Below, in pieces: positions 7,674 through 9,466 of a DNA stretch of 9,466 bases; position 1 is the stretch's first letter, and each line of letters starts with the position of its first letter. The position numbers and the translations under genes are program-made. Origin of the DNA: CAMPJM01 sp964440915 (GTDB lineage Bacteria > Bacteroidota > Bacteroidia > Cytophagales > Cyclobacteriaceae); contig CAYTTV010000090.1 of the NCBI GenBank assembly GCA_964440915.1, positions 1-9,466 of the forward strand, written 5' to 3'. The notes below the pieces were generated by a model, which made no database searches, was not told the origin of the DNA, and was given only the letters and a program-made list of their open reading frames with translations.

Positions 7674-8055
7674 TAGACCAACACTAAAAAAGGGGATATG
7701 GTATCCAACCTTTCAGACCACCCAACGCATATAAGGTCAATTTAGTGCCTTTAATAGTGCTTTTTTATGGAATTTGTAATATGTCAACAAAATCATATGG
7801 GATGTATGCCCAAAACATATCACAGGAACTGCTGATTATGAGGGCAAGAGGCTAGCCTTTTAACCTTTCATGTTGAAGGCATTAAGAATAGTGAATTTAG
7901 TAGACAGAAGCTGTTGTAAAAAAGCTTCGCAAGTTTGGGTCCTCTAAAGGGAAGAAAAGAAGGACTAAAATTAGACAGTAGACATTGATCAGAACCTAAC
8001 GTTACAATTAAATGAAGGATGGGCCAGTGTTAAAAAGCAAAATGTAATAGTATTT

Positions 8056-8119
8056 AAAAATGCTAAACCCCTGTTTTATTCTGATAGTCTTCACAGATCA
8101 GAGCAAAACGGGGGGGTTA
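8056..8119 (-). terminator. Intrinsic terminator of the lactonase gene, long nested hairpin
   Basis: Outer arms: CCCCTGTTTT (8068-8077) pairs with AAAACGGGGG (8105-8114), with one T-G pair; the two extra G at 8115-8116 bulge and AA/TT pairs extend the base. Inner arms: TCTGAT (8080-8085) and ATCAGA (8097-8102), around an 11-base loop. Read on the minus strand, the stem is followed within a few bases by TTTTT (8060-8056). It begins 37 bp after the lactonase stop codon, the expected place for a Rho-independent terminator. This separates the lactonase transcript from the receptor gene. Confidence 0.7.
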
Positions 8120-8155
8120 TTGTAAGCCAAAAATTTTTAAGACCAGAACCAGATA

Positions 8156-9085
8156 CTACTGAACGCCTTTTACTTTCATTTCCAAGCCATATACTGCTCC
8201 CATAGCCGTAATAAACAATTTTTTTCTATCACTCCCCCCAAAACATACGTTCGCTGTCCAGTTCTCCTCTATAGGGATGTGGGCAATTTGCTTTCCTCCC
8301 TTATCGAAAACGGTTACTCCATTTCCTGTCAAATAGATGTTGCCTTTTTGGTCAATCGTCATGCCATCAGAGCCCATTTCTGCGAACAGGGTCTTATTAT
8401 TCAGTTTACCATTTTTGCCTATATCATAACGATAGGTTTTTCCAGCTCCGATATCCGCTACATATAACTGCTTGCCATCAGGAGTGCCTATGATACCATT
8501 TGGCTTTTCTAAGTTTTCTTCTACCCTGATCAGCTTTTTTCTGTTGGATGATAGGTAATAGACGTGTTCGCCGTCCTGCTGCATTGCTGGATCTCTGTCC
8601 CAATACGGTCGCTTATACAAGGGATCTGTGAAGAAAATTCCGCCATCAGGTGCGATCCAAAGATCATTTGGGCCATTGAGCCGCTTGCCATTGTAATCAT
8701 TCACCAAAACAGTGTGCTGCCCATCGGCATCTATTGACCATAGCTGATTGTCCATGTCGGCACATGCAAGTAGATGGCCATTTTTGTCAAAATACATTCC
8801 ATTGGACCGACCAGCTTCTGACATAAAAACTTCTACCTCCCCATTGCTCGCATTCCATTTAATGATTTTATTATTAGGCTGATCTGTGAAATACACATTG
8901 CCATCAGCATCTACAGCAGGCCCTTCTGTAAAGGAAAAACCTTCGCCCAACTTCTCTATTGTTGCATTTTCGGCTACAATGCCTTGTTTATCCTCAATCT
9001 GTGCACAAGCTAAAGCAGGAATTAACAAAAAAGGTAAGCAAAAGATAACGGTAGGGCTAAAAAAATATCGTCCAATATCAGGCAT
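8156..9085 (-). CDS. Secreted SMP-30/gluconolactonase/LRE-like protein
   Basis: The 309-residue protein has a signal peptide (hydrophobic 12-26; likely cleavage after A28, ACA|QIED), so it should act in the periplasm. The mature part is a six-bladed beta-propeller of the SMP-30/gluconolactonase family (SGL), seen as repeated D-x-x-G-x-h-Y/F-h-T/A-D blades: VDADGNVYFTD (58-68), IAPDGGIFFTDP (144-155), GTPDGKQLYVAD (200-211), IDQKGNIYLT (244-253). The expected divalent-metal ligands are present: E54 in FTEGP, N140 in NGPND, N196 in KPNGI and D240 in SDGM. Family members hydrolyse sugar lactones to the acid, for example gluconolactone to gluconate; some act on other lactones, so the exact substrate is open. 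Length is normal. It is followed by its own terminator, so it is probably transcribed alone, though its neighbours encode a receptor and a sugar/polyol-type dehydrogenase. Confidence 0.93.
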   Translation of the reverse strand: MPDIGRYFFSPTVIFCLPFLLIPALACAQIEDKQGIVAENATIEKLGEGFSFTEGPAVDADGNVYFTDQPNNKIIKWNASNGEVEVFMSEAGRSNGMYFDKNGHLLACADMDNQLWSIDADGQHTVLVNDYNGKRLNGPNDLWIAPDGGIFFTDPLYKRPYWDRDPAMQQDGEHVYYLSSNRKKLIRVEENLEKPNGIIGTPDGKQLYVADIGAGKTYRYDIGKNGKLNNKTLFAEMGSDGMTIDQKGNIYLTGNGVTVFDKGGKQIAHIPIEENWTANVCFGGSDRKKLFITAMGAVYGLEMKVKGVQ

Positions 9086-9128
9086 AACAGAAAAAGTTAA
9101 GGTTTAAGTTTGGTTAGGAAGCAGCTAA

Positions 9129-9184
9129 AAGACCTTGATCACATAGCTACTCGTTAATAGGGCCTAAATATATATAAAGGTCTT
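9129..9184. repeat. Spaced inverted repeat AAGACCTT...AAGGTCTT upstream of the lactonase gene
   Basis: AAGACCTT (9129-9136) and AAGGTCTT (9177-9184) are perfect 8-bp inverted copies separated by 40 bases. The interval contains the only promoter-like element seen for the lactonase (minus-strand TATATTTA, 9172-9165). The repeats could be two half-sites of a looping regulator or the foot of an RNA stem; this is inference. Confidence 0.4.
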
Positions 9185-9261
9185 GAATTCTAATAACATT
9201 GGGTTGAAAAAACAGAAAATCGCTTTTATATAAAAACTCCGATTGGTATATAATATTTTAG

Positions 9262-9280
9262 CTTCGGATGCAACCCGAAG
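9262..9280. repeat. Hairpin CTTCGG-N7-CCGAAG
   Basis: Perfect 6-bp arms at 9262-9267 and 9275-9280 around the loop ATGCAAC; a G-T and an A-T pair can extend it outward to 8 bp. It is GC-richer than its AT-rich surroundings. Neither side has a T-run, so it is not a standard terminator. It may be a dispersed small repeat or a leader structure. Confidence 0.45.
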
Positions 9281-9466
9281 TTACAAATGAAGAGGGATTT
9301 CAGTTTTGGGATGCATGTTTGTTGCAAATGTTGCAAAGCAAATAAAAACCATGACAAAACGACCGAGAGAAATGTAAAGCGATTTCCCTGTTTGGGAAAG
9401 GGGATTTTAGTTCAGAGTTTCAGTTTGAAATCACATCTACCAAGAGCCGACCACTAACCTGAGCTC

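Larger units (their letters stand above)
7556..8155. other. Gene-free 600-bp region between receptor and lactonase genes
   Basis: I found no reading frame longer than about 25 codons on either strand and no tRNA-like fold. Its right part (8056-8119) holds the lactonase terminator. Its left part (7556-7706) holds the receptor's leader and candidate promoter, the AAGGGGA repeats, the inverted repeat TGAAT-N5-ATTCA (7627-7641) and the palindrome-like GGATA-N3-TATCC (7694-7706). The middle, about 7710-8050, shows only a 6-bp inverted repeat (GAAGCT 7907-7912, AGCTTC 7923-7928) without a T-run, and otherwise nothing I can name. Confidence 0.6.
9086..9466. other. Gene-free right end, upstream of the lactonase gene
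   Basis: This stretch should hold the lactonase promoter. The nearest candidate is TATATTTA on the minus strand (9172-9165), one base off the TAnnTTTG consensus; I see no convincing -33 element. Other structure: the AAGACCTT/AAGGTCTT inverted repeat (9129-9184), a 12-bp palindrome TTTTATATAAAA (9224-9235), a GC-containing hairpin (9262-9280), a 9-bp tandem repeat of GTTGCAAA (9321-9337) and a hairpin TTTCCC-N5-GGGAAA (9383-9399). A 56-codon plus-strand frame (9287-9457) encodes a basic peptide with two Cys-Cys pairs; I do not call it a gene. No other frame of note reaches the right edge. Confidence 0.55.

Noticed and set aside
7773..7800. TTGACA on the minus strand as a sigma-70 -35 box
   Set aside because: No TATAAT-like partner at 16-18 bp, and Bacteroidota promoters use other elements.
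7907..7928. GAAGCT-N10-AGCTTC as a terminator or site
   Set aside because: Six pairs with a 10-base loop, no T-run after it and no gene ending nearby; chance is likely.
7860..8050. Possible broken gene or transposase remnant between receptor and lactonase
   Set aside because: All frames are cut by frequent stops and no conserved motif could be recognised in the fragments.
9000..9015. Lipobox in the lactonase signal peptide (A-L-A-C, residues 24-27)
   Set aside because: The -3 residue is Ala rather than the usual Leu, and an ACA|Q signal peptidase I site fits better; lipoprotein anchoring is possible but unsupported.
9461..9466. Window ends exactly in GAGCTC (SacI site)
   Set aside because: Could reflect a cloned fragment end, but the left end shows no such site and one hexamer proves nothing.
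1..9466. CRISPR arrays, tRNA or rRNA genes, insertion sequences, phage or defence genes
   Set aside because: Looked for; no regularly spaced identical repeats, cloverleaf, transposase or typical defence domain was seen.

Overview
The window reads as chromosomal DNA from a Bacteroidota bacterium, most likely a free-living, possibly gliding member of the Cytophagales/Flammeovirga-like group; the lower-rank guess is inference only. Three things point there: a type IX secretion (T9SS) adhesin with a gliding-motility C-terminal domain next to a PorP/SprF gene, an outer-membrane receptor with an N-terminal carboxypeptidase-regulatory-like domain, and genes without recognisable Shine-Dalgarno sequences. 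All assignments come from reading the sequence and recalling families; no search was run.

Layout. Plus strand, 1-3542: the 3' part of a very large surface protein gene (open at the left edge), made of eight SprB-like repeat units and a type B T9SS sorting domain, then a PorP/SprF-family gene whose ATG shares a base with the adhesin's stop (TAATG). A short convergent spacer with an AT-rich hairpin follows (3543-3690). The other three genes are on the minus strand. They are, in transcription order, an SMP-30/gluconolactonase-like secreted protein (9085-8156) with its own strong terminator hairpin, a TonB-dependent-receptor-like outer-membrane beta-barrel protein (7555-4808), and 46 bp downstream a Gfo/Idh/MocA oxidoreductase of the IolW/YdgJ type (4761-3691). 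Two gene-free stretches remain: 7556-8155 (leader and promoter region of the receptor, plus the lactonase terminator) and 9086-9466 (upstream of the lactonase to the right edge).

How the genes may work together. The adhesin and PorP/SprF protein look like a dedicated substrate-and-partner pair, as with SprB and SprF. The receptor and oxidoreductase are probably co-transcribed. A sugar or polyol dehydrogenase near a sugar-lactone hydrolase suggests oxidation of a polyol or aldose followed by lactone hydrolysis, but this rests on family membership and proximity only.

The most notable points are a higher-order 603-bp duplication and a steady C-terminal shortening of the adhesin repeats, with exactly two cysteines per unit; a TTTAAGGGGA direct repeat with a 20-bp period upstream of the receptor; an Asn where IolW/YdgJ relatives carry a catalytic Asp; and a 56-codon cysteine-containing ORF near the right edge. 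I did not find a clearly new multi-gene system.
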